From the NCBI GenBank assembly GCA_018333075.1, contig BORH01000011.1, forward strand, positions 62,001-126,000: a stretch of DNA of 64,000 nucleotides, in the 5' to 3' direction. Below, piece after piece: positions 54,523 to 64,000 of this stretch (positions are counted from its first letter, which is position 1; every line of letters begins with the position of its first letter). The position numbers and the translations under genes were made by a program. This DNA is from Heyndrickxia sporothermodurans. Lineage in GTDB: Bacteria; Bacillota; Bacilli; Bacillales; Bacillaceae_C. The notes under the pieces were generated by a model that saw only the letters and a program-made list of their open reading frames with translations, ran no database searches and was not told the origin of the DNA.

Positions 54523-56892
54523 ATGTTAAAGTCAAAAACACGCTGGATTGTTCGTGAATCAGATGAAAATTTAATAAACCATTTTATTGAACAGTTAAAC
54601 ATAACTCCGCTCGTAGCTAAATTATTGGTCAATCGTGGTATCCATGAAATAGAGGAAGCTCGTTCTTTTTTATTTGGTGAAGGGGAGACCTTTCATGATC
54701 CTTTTCTCCTGAAAGGCATGGAAGAAACGGTTAATCGAATACGTTATGCGATTAATGAAAATGAGCCGATATTAGTATATGGAGATTATGATGCAGATGG
54801 AGTTACTAGTACTTCAGTCATGATGACGGTCTTAAAAGATTTAGGAGCACAGGTTGATTTCTACATACCTAATCGTTTTACCGAAGGATATGGTCCAAAC
54901 GAGGAAGCATTTCGATGGGCGGCATCAAAAGGAATAAAATTAATTATTACCGTTGATACAGGTATTGCGGCCATCCATGAAGCAAGTGTTGCCGAAGAAT
55001 TAGGAATCGATTTAATAATCACTGATCATCATGAACCGGCTCCAACACTCCCAAGTGCCTTTTCTATTATCCATCCAAAGCATCCGGATAGTATTTATCC
55101 TTTTAAAGAATTAGCTGGTGTCGGTGTGGCTTTTAAAGTTGCGCATGCTCTTTATGGAGAGTTGCCAGAGCATTTACTTGACTTGGTTGTAATTGGTACG
55201 ATTGCGGATCTTGTTCCTTTAAATGGAGAAAACCGATTAATCGTTAAAAAAGGATTAAAAAAATTAGCAATTAGTGAACGAAAAGGAATACAGGCTTTAT
55301 TTGAAATAACTGGAACTGAGCAATCAACTCTTAATGAAGAGACAATCGGATTTGTCATTGGCCCCCGCTTAAATGCAGCAGGTAGATTGGATAGTGCGGA
55401 CCCAGCTGTGGAATTATTATTGAGCACTGAAAAACAACCAGCAATGAATATTGCTATGGAAATCGATGCCATGAATAAGGAACGTCAATCAATTGTTAAT
55501 GAGATAACTAAAGAAGCTATCTCCATGGTTGAAAATAATCCTGAACTAAATGAAAGCAATATACTTGTAATTGGAAAAGAAGGATGGAATGCTGGTGTTA
55601 TCGGAATTGTCGCTTCACGATTAGTAGATAAATATTATCGACCTACCATTGTTTTGAGCTTCGATCCTTCCACCAATTTAGCAAAAGGCTCGGCTCGAAG
55701 TATTGCAGGATTTGATTTATATAAAAATCTGTCAACATGTCGAGATATGCTTCCTCATTTTGGGGGACATCCAATGGCAGCAGGGATGACATTAAGTATA
55801 GATGATGTAGAAGTTTTACGTGTACGTTTAAATCAATTAGCAGAAGAAAGTTTAACATCTGAAGATTTTGTGCCTATAACTGATATTGACGCATCTATTC
55901 CATTAGAAGATGTTCATCTTGAATCGCTTCAACAATTAAATTTACTTGAACCATATGGAATGGGGAATCCAAAGCCAGTAATATTAATCGAAAATGTTTT
56001 ACTTAGTCAAATTCGACAAATCGGTGCAGATCATAAACATTTAAAAGTGGTTCTGGAAAGCTCTGGGGTTCAGTTGGATGGAGTAGGTTTTGGCTTAGGA
56101 GATTATTTATCGGAAATCTCGCCTTTAGCAACTGTGTCTGTAATTGGGGAACTATCTATTAATGAATGGAATAATGTACGAAAACCACAAATCTTTTTAA
56201 AAGATATGATGGTAAAGAATTGGCAGCTTTTTGATTTAAGAGGGAATAAGGCAATTAGTAAATGGATACAGACTATTCCTAATACTGACAGCTATTATAT
56301 TGTTTTTCAAAAAGATACTGTGGAAAATTTACCTATTGAATCAATAAAAGAAGAAATCGTTTATATAAAAAATAATGAAGATGTATCAAATTTAAATTTG
56401 AAAGGCAGTAACTTAATACTCATTGATTTGCCACCTAGCATTTCAATGCTAGAATTACTCATAAAAGAATGTAGCCCAGCTAGAATTTACACGTATTTCT
56501 ATCAAAAAGAAAATCATTTTTTTAGCACTCTTCCAACACGGGAACATTTTAAGTGGTATTATGCGTTTTTAAATAAAAGAGGCTCGTTTGACATTCAAAG
56601 GTATGGTAATGACTTGGCATCCCATAGAGGGTGGTCAAAAGAGACTATTAATTTTATGTCACAGGTGTTTTTTGAATTAGATTTTGTTACAATAAAGGAT
56701 GGGCTTATTACACTTAATCCGGTAAAATCAAAAAGAGATTTATTGGAATCAATCACCTACCAGGAAAGAATGGAAAAAATAAAATTGGAAAATGAATTGT
56801 TATTTTCATCATATCAACAATTAAAAATTTGGTTTGACGAAAGAATAACTTGTTCTGAAACGCTTGAGGAGGAAACAAAGCTATGGACTTAA
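54523..56892 (+). CDS. recJ: Single-stranded-DNA exonuclease RecJ
   Basis: A 789-residue 5'-3' exonuclease of the DHH family (YrvE of B. subtilis). Metal motifs [12 protein letters not shown] (near residue 86), [13 protein letters not shown] and [13 protein letters not shown], plus DHHA1 GGHPMAAG, are all present, followed by an OB domain and the long Bacillus C-terminal extension. GGGGTGG precedes the ATG. Confidence 0.96.
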   Translation: MLKSKTRWIVRESDENLINHFIEQLNITPLVAKLLVNRGIHEIEEARSFLFGEGETFHDPFLLKGMEETVNRIRYAINENEPILVYGDYDADGVTSTSVMMTVLKDLGAQVDFYIPNRFTEGYGPNEEAFRWAASKGIKLIITVDTGIAAIHEASVAEELGIDLIITDHHEPAPTLPSAFSIIHPKHPDSIYPFKELAGVGVAFKVAHALYGELPEHLLDLVVIGTIADLVPLNGENRLIVKKGLKKLAISERKGIQALFEITGTEQSTLNEETIGFVIGPRLNAAGRLDSADPAVELLLSTEKQPAMNIAMEIDAMNKERQSIVNEITKEAISMVENNPELNESNILVIGKEGWNAGVIGIVASRLVDKYYRPTIVLSFDPSTNLAKGSARSIAGFDLYKNLSTCRDMLPHFGGHPMAAGMTLSIDDVEVLRVRLNQLAEESLTSEDFVPITDIDASIPLEDVHLESLQQLNLLEPYGMGNPKPVILIENVLLSQIRQIGADHKHLKVVLESSGVQLDGVGFGLGDYLSEISPLATVSVIGELSINEWNNVRKPQIFLKDMMVKNWQLFDLRGNKAISKWIQTIPNTDSYYIVFQKDTVENLPIESIKEEIVYIKNNEDVSNLNLKGSNLILIDLPPSISMLELLIKECSPARIYTYFYQKENHFFSTLPTREHFKWYYAFLNKRGSFDIQRYGNDLASHRGWSKETINFMSQVFFELDFVTIKDGLITLNPVKSKRDLLESITYQERMEKIKLENELLFSSYQQLKIWFDERITCSETLEEETKLWT

Positions 56893-57395
56893 AGAAATAT
56901 GTAACAATTGTTTCTGATTGGCCAAAAGAAGGAATTGTTTTTAAAGATATTACTACATTAATGGATAATGGACAAGCATATAAATATGCGACTGACAAAA
57001 TTGTTGAATACGCAAAAGAGAAAGAAATTGACCTTGTTGTCGGACCTGAAGCAAGAGGTTTTATTATTGGCTGTCCTGTTGCTTATGCACTCGAAGTTGG
57101 ATTTGCACCTGTAAGAAAGCCTGGCAAACTTCCTCGTGAAACAATTCAAGTAGAATATGGACTAGAATATGGGAAGGATGCATTAACAATCCATAAAGAT
57201 GCTATAAAACCAGGTCAACGTGTATTGATTACAGATGATTTACTTGCAACTGGAGGAACTATTGAAGCGACAGTTAAATTAGTTGAAGAACTAGGAGGAA
57301 TTGTCGCAGGGATAGCTTTTCTTATTGAATTGTCATATCTTGAGGGTAGAAAAAAATTAGAAGGATATGATATTTTAACATTAATGAATTATTAA
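56883..57395 (+). CDS. apt: Adenine phosphoribosyltransferase
   Basis: A 170-residue enzyme making AMP from adenine and PRPP. It has the PRPP loop [22 protein letters not shown] and KPGKLPRET motifs. Its start lies inside the end of recJ with GAGGAGG upstream, so the two are coupled. Confidence 0.97.
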   Translation: MDLKKYVTIVSDWPKEGIVFKDITTLMDNGQAYKYATDKIVEYAKEKEIDLVVGPEARGFIIGCPVAYALEVGFAPVRKPGKLPRETIQVEYGLEYGKDALTIHKDAIKPGQRVLITDDLLATGGTIEATVKLVEELGGIVAGIAFLIELSYLEGRKKLEGYDILTLMNY

Positions 57396-57402
57396 TGATG
57401 AT

Positions 57403-57428
57403 AAGCACTCTAATTAGAGTGCTTTTTA
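57403..57428 (+). terminator. Terminator after apt
   Basis: AAGCACTCT pairs with AGAGTGCTT, followed by TTT. Confidence 0.7.
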
Positions 57429-57430
57429 TC

Positions 57431-57643
57431 ATGTCAATTACCAAAAATAATCAAAAAAGTGACAAAAAAACGTTTTATTCTAGAAAAAACTACGTTAACT
57501 ACTTTACTTTATATAAATTTTTTTCGATAATAGTAATTATAATCATTTTAAGTATGTTCTTATTTTTTAGTTTCGCATTTGTTACTTTTCACATTTTTTC
57601 TAGAGTAAGAGTTAAAATTAAAAGTATAGGAAAAGAGTATTAA
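57431..57643 (+). CDS. Possible small membrane protein, 70 aa
   Basis: An open frame begins MSITKNNQKSDKKTF, right after the apt terminator, and has one strong hydrophobic helix (residues 31-53) flanked by basic residues. There is no ribosome site and no known family. The basic/hydrophobic layout is protein-like, but A/T-rich sequence produces such frames by chance. Confidence 0.3.
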   Translation: MSITKNNQKSDKKTFYSRKNYVNYFTLYKFFSIIVIIIILSMFLFFSFAFVTFHIFSRVRVKIKSIGKEY

Positions 57644-57693
57644 CCAATTTCAAACTATTTCTACATTAAATTTTTTTAAAGGTGATTATATAT

Positions 57694-59883
57694 ATGGCGA
57701 AGGATCAAATATTATCCGCCGAGCAAGTGATTGAACGGACAACTGAATATTTAAATGAAGAGCATGTTGCATTAGTGCGAAAAGCTTATGAATTTGCAGA
57801 AAACGCCCATAGAGAACAGTATCGAAAATCAGGTGAACCTTATATTATCCATCCAGTACAAGTAGCAGGTATTTTGGCTGATTTGGAAATGGATCCTTCT
57901 ACTGTTGCTGCGGGTTTTTTGCATGATGTTGTAGAAGATACAGATGTTACACTTGATGAGATAAGTGAAGCTTTCAATGAAGAAGTGGCAATGCTGGTGG
58001 ATGGTGTTACAAAACTAGGGAAAATCAAGTATAAATCACATGAAGAGCAGCAAGCTGAAAACCACAGAAAAATGTTTGTGGCCATGGCTCAAGATATTCG
58101 TGTGATTTTAATTAAGCTTGCAGACCGACTTCATAATATGAGGACCTTAAAGCATTTACCTGTTGAAAAACAACGGAGAATTGCAAATGAAACAATTGAA
58201 ATATTTGCTCCTTTAGCACATCGATTAGGGATTTCAAAAATTAAATGGGAGCTGGAGGACACGGCTCTTCGTTATTTAAATCCACAACAATACTATCGAA
58301 TTGTTAACTTAATGAAAAGAAAGCGCGCCGAGCGTGAGCAATACTTGGATGATGTCATTGAGGAAGTAAATGAAAGGCTGACAGATGTTTCAATAAAGGC
58401 AGAAATATCAGGACGTCCAAAGCATATTTACTCCATCTACCGTAAGATGATTCTTCAGCATAAACAATTTAATGAAATTTATGATTTATTAGCAGTGAGA
58501 ATTATCGTAAATAGTATAAAAGATTGCTATGCTGTTTTAGGAATTATTCATACTTGTTGGAAACCAATGCCTGGCAGGTTTAAAGATTATATTGCAATGC
58601 CTAAACCGAATATGTATCAATCTCTTCATACAACGGTTATTGGTCCGAAAGGTGATCCATTAGAGGTGCAAATTCGAACAATTGAGATGCATCGAATTTC
58701 AGAATATGGGGTTGCAGCACATTGGGCTTACAAAGAAGGTAAAACTGTAAATAATCAAACATCTTTCGAAAAGAAATTATCATGGTTTAGAGAAATACTT
58801 GAATTCCAAAATGAATCCGAGAATGCAGAAGAATTTATGGAATCATTAAAAATTGATTTATTTTCAGATATGGTGTTTGTTTTTACACCTAAAGGTGATG
58901 TCATTGAATTAGCGTCAGGTTCTGTTCCTATAGATTTTGCTTATCGTGTACATTCGGAAATTGGAAATAAGACGATTGGTGCGAAAGTTAATGGGAAAAT
59001 GGTAACCCTTGATTATAAATTGAAAACGGGAGATATTATTGAAATTTTAACTTCCAAGCATTCATATGGTCCTAGTCAAGATTGGATTAAAATGGCACAA
59101 ACAACCCAAGCTAAAAATAAAATTAAACAATTTTTCAAGCGTCAGCGTAAAGAAGAGAATATTGTTAAAGGCAGAGAGTTAGTAGAAAAAGAAATAAAAA
59201 ATATGGATTTTGATTTGAAGGAAATTTTAACTGCAGAAAACATCAAAAGAGTCGCTGAGAAATTTAATTTTATGAATGAAGAAGATATGTATGCAGCTGT
59301 CGGTTATAACGGAATTACTGCTTTACAAATTGCGAATCGTTTAACAGAAAAATTAAGACGTAAGCGGAATCAAGAGGAAGCAGTTAACGAAATAGTCTCT
59401 GAGATGAAAGCACCAGCGAAACCAAGAAAACGGGATGCAGGAGTTACAGTTAAAGGGGTAGATAATTTACTTATTCGTTTATCGAGATGCTGTAATCCTG
59501 TACCTGGTGATGAAATAGTAGGTTTTATTACAAAAGGCAGAGGCGTTTCAGTCCATCGAACCGATTGCCCAAATGTGACGTCAGATGATTTACAAAATCG
59601 ATTGATTGCTGTTGAATGGGAATCAGATGCAACGATAAGTAAAGAATATAATGTGGAAATTGAAATATCTGGTTATGATCGTAGAGGATTATTAAATGAA
59701 GTCCTTCAATCGGTTAATGAAACGAAAACAAATATAACTGCGGTAAGTGGTCGTTCAGATCGTAATAAAATGGCGACTATTATTATGTCCATATCGATTC
59801 AAAATATTGGTCATCTTCATAAGGTTGTGGATCGGATCAAGCAGATACCTGATATATATGCTGTACGGAGGATTATGAGCTAA
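57694..59883 (+). CDS. relA: Bifunctional (p)ppGpp synthetase/hydrolase RelA
   Basis: A 729-residue stringent response enzyme: HD hydrolase domain (residues 30-200, [21 protein letters not shown]), synthetase domain (about 230-350, [22 protein letters not shown]), TGS (about 390-455), helical/CC region and C-terminal ACT. ATG 57694 follows AAAGGTGAT. Confidence 0.97.
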   Translation: MAKDQILSAEQVIERTTEYLNEEHVALVRKAYEFAENAHREQYRKSGEPYIIHPVQVAGILADLEMDPSTVAAGFLHDVVEDTDVTLDEISEAFNEEVAMLVDGVTKLGKIKYKSHEEQQAENHRKMFVAMAQDIRVILIKLADRLHNMRTLKHLPVEKQRRIANETIEIFAPLAHRLGISKIKWELEDTALRYLNPQQYYRIVNLMKRKRAEREQYLDDVIEEVNERLTDVSIKAEISGRPKHIYSIYRKMILQHKQFNEIYDLLAVRIIVNSIKDCYAVLGIIHTCWKPMPGRFKDYIAMPKPNMYQSLHTTVIGPKGDPLEVQIRTIEMHRISEYGVAAHWAYKEGKTVNNQTSFEKKLSWFREILEFQNESENAEEFMESLKIDLFSDMVFVFTPKGDVIELASGSVPIDFAYRVHSEIGNKTIGAKVNGKMVTLDYKLKTGDIIEILTSKHSYGPSQDWIKMAQTTQAKNKIKQFFKRQRKEENIVKGRELVEKEIKNMDFDLKEILTAENIKRVAEKFNFMNEEDMYAAVGYNGITALQIANRLTEKLRRKRNQEEAVNEIVSEMKAPAKPRKRDAGVTVKGVDNLLIRLSRCCNPVPGDEIVGFITKGRGVSVHRTDCPNVTSDDLQNRLIAVEWESDATISKEYNVEIEISGYDRRGLLNEVLQSVNETKTNITAVSGRSDRNKMATIIMSISIQNIGHLHKVVDRIKQIPDIYAVRRIMS

Positions 59884-59899
59884 AGGAGTCTTTTGGGTA

Positions 59900-60337
59900 A
59901 TGAGAGTTGTTTTACAAAGAAGTAAAGAGGCGAATGTGAAGGTTAATGGGGAGATTATTGGAGAAATTTCAAATGGTTTTGTTTTACTGGTTGGAATTAC
60001 CCATGATGATACAGAGGCAGATGTGAAGTATTTAGCAGATAAAATTGCAAATTTAAGGGTTTTTGAAGACGATAATGAAAAGATGAATTTTTCACTTCTT
60101 GATGTTGGAGGACAAATTTTATCCATTTCACAATTTACTTTGTATGGGGATTGCAGAAAAGGAAGACGTCCTAATTTTATGGATGCAGCAAAACCGGAAA
60201 AAGCAGAAGTGTTGTATCATCTCTTCAATCGTATGTTAGAAGAGAAAGGGATTTTTGTTGCAACTGGTCAATTTGGAGCAATGATGGACGTATCTTTAAT
60301 TAATGATGGACCTGTTACATTAATTGTTGAAAGTTAA
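59900..60337 (+). CDS. dtd: D-aminoacyl-tRNA deacylase
   Basis: A 145-residue enzyme that removes D-amino acids from tRNAs. Motifs [15 protein letters not shown] and [11 protein letters not shown] (the Gly-Pro motif) are present. Seventeen bases after relA, in the same operon. Confidence 0.96.
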   Translation: MRVVLQRSKEANVKVNGEIIGEISNGFVLLVGITHDDTEADVKYLADKIANLRVFEDDNEKMNFSLLDVGGQILSISQFTLYGDCRKGRRPNFMDAAKPEKAEVLYHLFNRMLEEKGIFVATGQFGAMMDVSLINDGPVTLIVES

Positions 60338-60363
60338 AAAAGAGAGCATTAGCTCTCTTTTTT
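60336..60363. terminator. Bidirectional terminator between dtd and the amidase gene
   Basis: AAAAAAGAGAGC pairs with GCTCTCTTTTTT with T-runs both ways; it overlaps both gene ends. Confidence 0.85.
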
Positions 60364-61882
60364 ATTTGAAGTATTTTACTAATCCGTTGTATATACCTGT
60401 TGTAATTTGATCTTGATATGAATGGCTATTAATTTCTGCTTCCTGTTCAGGATTACTTAAGTATCCAAGCTCTAATAAAATGGCGGGCTGCTCGTTTTCG
60501 CGAATAACATGAAAGTCGCCGAAACGTACACCGCGATTGTTTATATTAGTTTCGTTATTTATACCTTGGTTTACGTCTTGGGCAAGTAACTTTTGTAATG
60601 AATGATAATAGTAAGTAGTATGTCCAGTGATACTCTGATCATTAATGCTATCATAGTGTAGACTAATAAATGCATCTGCTTGATTAATTTGTGCCATTTC
60701 AGCTCTAGTAGGAAGTGGTACATAGCGATCGTTATACCTTGTTAAAATAACATTTGCCCCAGCATCTTTTAATTTTTTATATAGTAATTCAGCCGTAACT
60801 AAGGTAACATTTTTTTCGAGCGTTCCAATATAACCGATTGTTCCAGAGTCTCTACCGCCATGACCAGGATCAATAACAATCGTTTTCCCCTTCAATCCTT
60901 TTTGCTTTGAATGATGAGCCTTAGGGTTATTTACTTTAACAGTTGATGAAACAATCCAGGAAGCGACATAGGCAATTTCTCCACTTGGCAATTCAAGTTT
61001 ATACCAATCATCTTTTTTTCCTATAACAGAAAAAGTATCACCACTATTGCTCTTAGCAATTATTTTTGATTGGATAGTAGGTTCACTACGTAGGTTTGTT
61101 CCATTTTGCAATATGGTAATCATTTCATTTTTGAATGTTTGTTCATGCTTGCTTGGATTATTATTTGAATCTACTTTTTCTACATACCAGCTTGCAACCC
61201 AGCCTGCTTTATTTCCATTCACTTTAATTTTAACCCAATCATTAGATTCCTCTAATATTTCAAATATGTTTCCCGCATTAACTGAAGCAATGACAGTCCC
61301 ATTTAGTGAAGGATTGCTGCGAACATTTAATTGATTAACAGTTACTTTACCGAAATTCTTTTTAGAAGAATTATTTGATGCTGTACTATTTTTATTCATA
61401 TCGTTTTTGGTAGCATCCATTTGAACGTACTGGCTGCTAACCCATCCCTGCTCATTGCCGGATAAAACATTTACCCAGTCTTGAGTAGTTTGCAGAATTT
61501 TAACATGCTCACCAATTTCTAGCTTTTTAATAATTCTACTTGAAAGCTGTGGGGCGGAACGGAGATTTAATCGATCAACAGTAACGGTTCCATAACTCTC
61601 AACGTTTGATTGATGGCTTTCTGAAACTAGCCAGCTCGCTACCCAACCTTTTACTCCATTTGACAGTTGAATTTCAAACCAATCGCCTTTCTTCTGTAGA
61701 AGTTTATATGTATCTCCTTTTTTTCCTTTTTCTAGGATAGGGTCAGATTGGCTTGGTCCCATTCTAATGTTTAATCCATCAACATTAGATGTCAGTTTTT
61801 GTGAGTCAGCATACACGTTTGATTGAACGCTAACAGCAAAAATAATAATAACAATGAATAACAATGAAACTCTTTTATTCAA
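60362..61882 (-). CDS. N-acetylmuramoyl-L-alanine amidase with four SH3 domains (YrvJ-like)
   Basis: A 506-residue secreted wall hydrolase: signal peptide (residues 1-25), four bacterial SH3 repeats (about 27-90, 97-158, 176-240 and 253-315; each has a LNxRxxP and a GWVAS/YVAS segment), and an amidase_3 domain (about 330-506) with IVIDPGHGGRDSG, FISLHYDS and LLELGYLSN zinc/catalytic motifs. Start is TTG with AAGGTGGTG upstream. Position matches yrvJ of B. subtilis. The 61883-62196 stretch upstream contains no other gene. Confidence 0.93.
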   Translation of the reverse strand: MNKRVSLLFIVIIIFAVSVQSNVYADSQKLTSNVDGLNIRMGPSQSDPILEKGKKGDTYKLLQKKGDWFEIQLSNGVKGWVASWLVSESHQSNVESYGTVTVDRLNLRSAPQLSSRIIKKLEIGEHVKILQTTQDWVNVLSGNEQGWVSSQYVQMDATKNDMNKNSTASNNSSKKNFGKVTVNQLNVRSNPSLNGTVIASVNAGNIFEILEESNDWVKIKVNGNKAGWVASWYVEKVDSNNNPSKHEQTFKNEMITILQNGTNLRSEPTIQSKIIAKSNSGDTFSVIGKKDDWYKLELPSGEIAYVASWIVSSTVKVNNPKAHHSKQKGLKGKTIVIDPGHGGRDSGTIGYIGTLEKNVTLVTAELLYKKLKDAGANVILTRYNDRYVPLPTRAEMAQINQADAFISLHYDSINDQSITGHTTYYYHSLQKLLAQDVNQGINNETNINNRGVRFGDFHVIRENEQPAILLELGYLSNPEQEAEINSHSYQDQITTGIYNGLVKYFK

Positions 61883-62209
61883 TTGTGTAAAACACCACCT
61901 TTTTGAAAAAATCTTAGTTGGAATAAATATTGACGGATTAACAAGACGGCAAGTAACTCTTAATGTATTCCCCGATAATATAAAAATCTCCTTTTTTTTT
62001 GAAAGAAAAAATGCATGGTGGGGAAAGATAATAATAAGACAGTAAATGATATAAGAATGACATTTTTGAGTTCTTTCCCAAACCTTCGACGAAAATCCGC
62101 TAGTTTCATCATATCAAAAAAAGCCGATTTCAAGAGCATTTTTGTATTAAATTACGAATTTTGTTGGAGGATTTATCAATTTTTTACAAAAAAATAAGGA
62201 GAATTCTTT

Positions 62210-62386
62210 ATGAGGATGAATGAGCGAAACCAACAAATCTCAGATGGTACTAATCAAATATTCGGCACAAATTTTCATGAATTTATTCAAAAAGAAAATC
62301 AAGCTTCCTCTCTAGAACTTGCATCAGAATTTGGTTTATCATTAGGGGATGTCAAATTATTAAAAAAGAAATTAGAACGCTCGTAA
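62210..62386 (+). CDS. Small HTH-like protein (YrzK position)
   Basis: A 58-residue protein ending in SLELASEFGLSLGDVKLLKKKLERS, a sigma-70 region 4-like helix-turn-helix. AAGGAGAA precedes the ATG at good spacing. B. subtilis has a small gene (yrzK) at this place before hisS. Function unknown. Confidence 0.75.
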   Translation: MRMNERNQQISDGTNQIFGTNFHEFIQKENQASSLELASEFGLSLGDVKLLKKKLERS

Positions 62387-62402
62387 ATTTTTTAGTTTCA
62401 TC

Positions 62403-62431
62403 TTGACAATGTGAAAGGTGCCTCGTATTAT
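62403..62431 (+). promoter_or_regulatory. Sigma-A promoter of the hisS T-box leader
   Basis: TTGACA (62403-62408), 17 bases, TATTAT (62426-62431). Confidence 0.75.
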
Positions 62432-62437
62432 TATATA

Positions 62438-62786
62438 AATAAAATATAATTTTCTAAAATAACCAATGATAAAGAAGAGTAATTAAGAAACACATGACAA
62501 GAGAGGAGATGCCTTAGGCTGAAAGCATTTCTGCATGATGACTTAATGAATGAACACTTTGTAGGTTTTACCTTGAAAGGTTTTTCTTAGTAGGGGTAAA
62601 CGTAAACTAGGCGTTAACTGTTTAAGTGGAGGCAAATTAGCTTCAATTAGGGTGGCACCACGGGAACTAAACTCTCGTCCCTTGTTTTTATACAAGGGAT
62701 TGGGGGTTTTTTTATTTTTTCAAAAAGATGAATAGAATGCTGAGTATAAAAACTCTTATTTCTAATTTTATAAAGGAGGGGCATCA
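62438..62786 (+). ncRNA. T-box riboswitch leader of hisS
   Basis: The leader has the T-box sequence AGGGTGGCACCACGGG (62649-62664), followed by a terminator (62672-62717: CCCTTG / CAAGGG core, then seven T) that competes with the antiterminator. Stem I holds a candidate His specifier CAC at 62555-62557 (ATGAACACTTTG), matching the downstream gene. Uncharged tRNA-His should stabilise the antiterminator and turn hisS on. Confidence 0.92.
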
Positions 62787-64000
62787 ATGGCTATTCAAAT
62801 TCCTCGCGGTACCCAGGATATTTTACCTGGTGAAGTTGAGAAATGGCAGTTTATTGAAAATACTGCTAAGGAAATTTGTAGAATTTATCAATATAAGGAA
62901 ATTCGCACCCCAATATTTGAACATACAGAGCTCTTTCAAAAAGGTGTAGGAGATACAACAGATATCGTTCAAAAAGAAATGTACAATTTTGAGGATCGTG
63001 GAGGTAGAAGCCTAACCTTACGTCCAGAGGGAACTGCATCAGTTGTACGCTCTTTTACAGAAAATAAAATGTTTGGCCATCCTAATCAGCCGGTAAAACT
63101 TTTTTACAATGGTCCGATGTTCCGTTATGAAAGACCACAAGCAGGACGTTTTCGTCAATTTGTTCAATTCGGAGCAGAAGTATTAGGAAGTGAGGATCCG
63201 GCAATTGATGCTGAAGTCATCTCACTAGCAATGGAGTTATACAGACGAGTTGGTTTAAAACATTTAAAACTAGTTATTAATAGTTTAGGTGATAAAGAAA
63301 GTCGTATCTCACATCGAAATGCATTAATTGATTACTTTAAGCCAAGAATAAATGAGTTTTGTTCTGATTGCCAAAATCGATTAGAAAAAAATCCTTTGCG
63401 AATTTTAGATTGTAAAAAAGATAAAGATCATGAATTAATGAAATCAGCACCATCTATATTGGATTATTTAAGTTGTGAGTCTAAAAAATATTTTGATGAA
63501 GTTCTAGTTTATTTGGATGAATTAGAAATCGACTATGAAGTCGATCCTACTTTAGTTAGAGGATTAGATTATTATAATCATACTGCTTTTGAAATAATGA
63601 GTAATGCTGAGGGCTTTGGTGCAATCACAACATTATGTGGAGGCGGACGCTACAATGGTTTAGTTCAAGATATGGGAGGACCCGAAACACCTGGAATTGG
63701 CTTTGCTTTAAGTATTGAACGCTTAATAGCTGCATTGAAAGCAGAAAATATTGTACTCCCTTTTGAAAAACAAGTCGATTGCTATATTGTAGCTTTAGGT
63801 GATCAAGCAAAGCATAAAGCAATGGTATTACTACAGCAACTTAGAAAATCTAATTTTTCAGCTGAGAAAGATTATCTAGATCGTAAAATGAAAGCTCAAT
63901 TTAAAGCAGCAGATCGAATAAATGCAAGATTTGTTGCTATATTAGGTGAAGATGAGTTGCAAAAAGAAATAGTCCTTTTAAAGGATATGGAATCTGGAAA
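62787..64000 (+). CDS. hisS: Histidyl-tRNA synthetase (3' end outside window)
   Basis: About 404 of the usual 424 residues are visible. Class II synthetase motifs: [12 protein letters not shown] start, motif 2 [13 protein letters not shown], the HisA motif [14 protein letters not shown], and motif 3 [11 protein letters not shown]. The C-terminal anticodon-binding domain begins near residue 330. AAAGGAGGGG precedes the ATG. In Bacillus aspS follows, outside this window. Confidence 0.97.
   Translation, partial: MAIQIPRGTQDILPGEVEKWQFIENTAKEICRIYQYKEIRTPIFEHTELFQKGVGDTTDIVQKEMYNFEDRGGRSLTLRPEGTASVVRSFTENKMFGHPNQPVKLFYNGPMFRYERPQAGRFRQFVQFGAEVLGSEDPAIDAEVISLAMELYRRVGLKHLKLVINSLGDKESRISHRNALIDYFKPRINEFCSDCQNRLEKNPLRILDCKKDKDHELMKSAPSILDYLSCESKKYFDEVLVYLDELEIDYEVDPTLVRGLDYYNHTAFEIMSNAEGFGAITTLCGGGRYNGLVQDMGGPETPGIGFALSIERLIAALKAENIVLPFEKQVDCYIVALGDQAKHKAMVLLQQLRKSNFSAEKDYLDRKMKAQFKAADRINARFVAILGEDELQKEIVLLKDMESG

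Noticed and set aside
61854-62197. Two 60-63-codon frames before the small HTH gene
   Set aside because: They lack ribosome sites and cross the amidase promoter region; probably non-coding.

Overview
The window comes from a low-GC, endospore-forming member of the Bacillaceae. From about 19.6 kb to the right end it follows the Bacillus subtilis gene order radC-mreBCD-minCD-spoIVFAB-rplU-prp-rpmA-spo0B-obg-pheBA-niaR/nifS/nad-safA-bofC-ruvAB-queA-tgt-yajC-spoVB-comN-secDF-recJ-apt-relA-dtd-hisS. Sporulation genes occur throughout (spoIVFA, spoIVFB, spo0B, safA, bofC, spoVB). Codon use is strongly A/T-biased and ribosome binding sites are of the AGGAGG type.

Region 1 (1-8.2 kb) is the late end of a siphovirus-type prophage: the 3' part of the tape measure gene, a distal tail protein, a tail-associated protein with a C-terminal S74-type chaperone domain, small proteins, a holin and a GH25 endolysin with LysM. 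Between holin and lysin, with its own sigma-A-like promoter, sits a gene for an HslV/proteasome-fold protein that keeps Ser1, Asp17 and Lys33. Three successive genes of this module end inside the loop of a short terminator hairpin.

Region 2 (8.2-19.6 kb) is accessory cargo: TatA, two YjcZ-type miniproteins, a divergent TetR/MMPL transporter pair, a divergent YolD locus whose two promoters each carry a LexA-type box in the spacer, a DUF2750 protein, a secreted ComEC-like metallo-hydrolase with a DUF3006 partner, a secreted protein of unknown function, decayed helix-turn-helix and ribbon-helix-helix genes, and an unassigned multi-hairpin RNA-like element. It ends in the 3' fragment of radC (19607-19903). 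The element therefore appears to have integrated into radC, and the right junction lies near 19.60 kb.

Region 3 (20-34 kb) is conserved chromosome: cell shape and division (mreBCD, minCD), the pro-sigma-K processing pair spoIVFA-spoIVFB behind a good sigma-E promoter, RNase G (absent from B. subtilis), the L21 leader with rplU-prp-rpmA, spo0B, obg, and pheB-pheA.

Region 4 (32.3-37.6 kb) is the NAD locus: niaR and nifS leftward, nadB-nadC-nadA rightward, with a palindromic candidate NiaR operator between nifS and nadB. nadB is a multiply broken pseudogene, while nadC, nadA, nifS and niaR look intact.

Region 5 (37.7-64 kb) holds safA with a CotS-like kinase, a YhcN/YlaJ-type lipoprotein and bofC behind a sigma-G-like promoter, then ruvAB, queA-tgt-yajC, a TIGR04086-type membrane gene with a non-standard start, DUF421, spoVB, comN and secDF. 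An unusual SDR / QueA-paralogue / VOC operon lies between secDF and recJ. The window closes with recJ-apt, relA-dtd, an SH3-repeat amidase, a small HTH protein, and a T-box leader driving hisS, which runs off the right edge.
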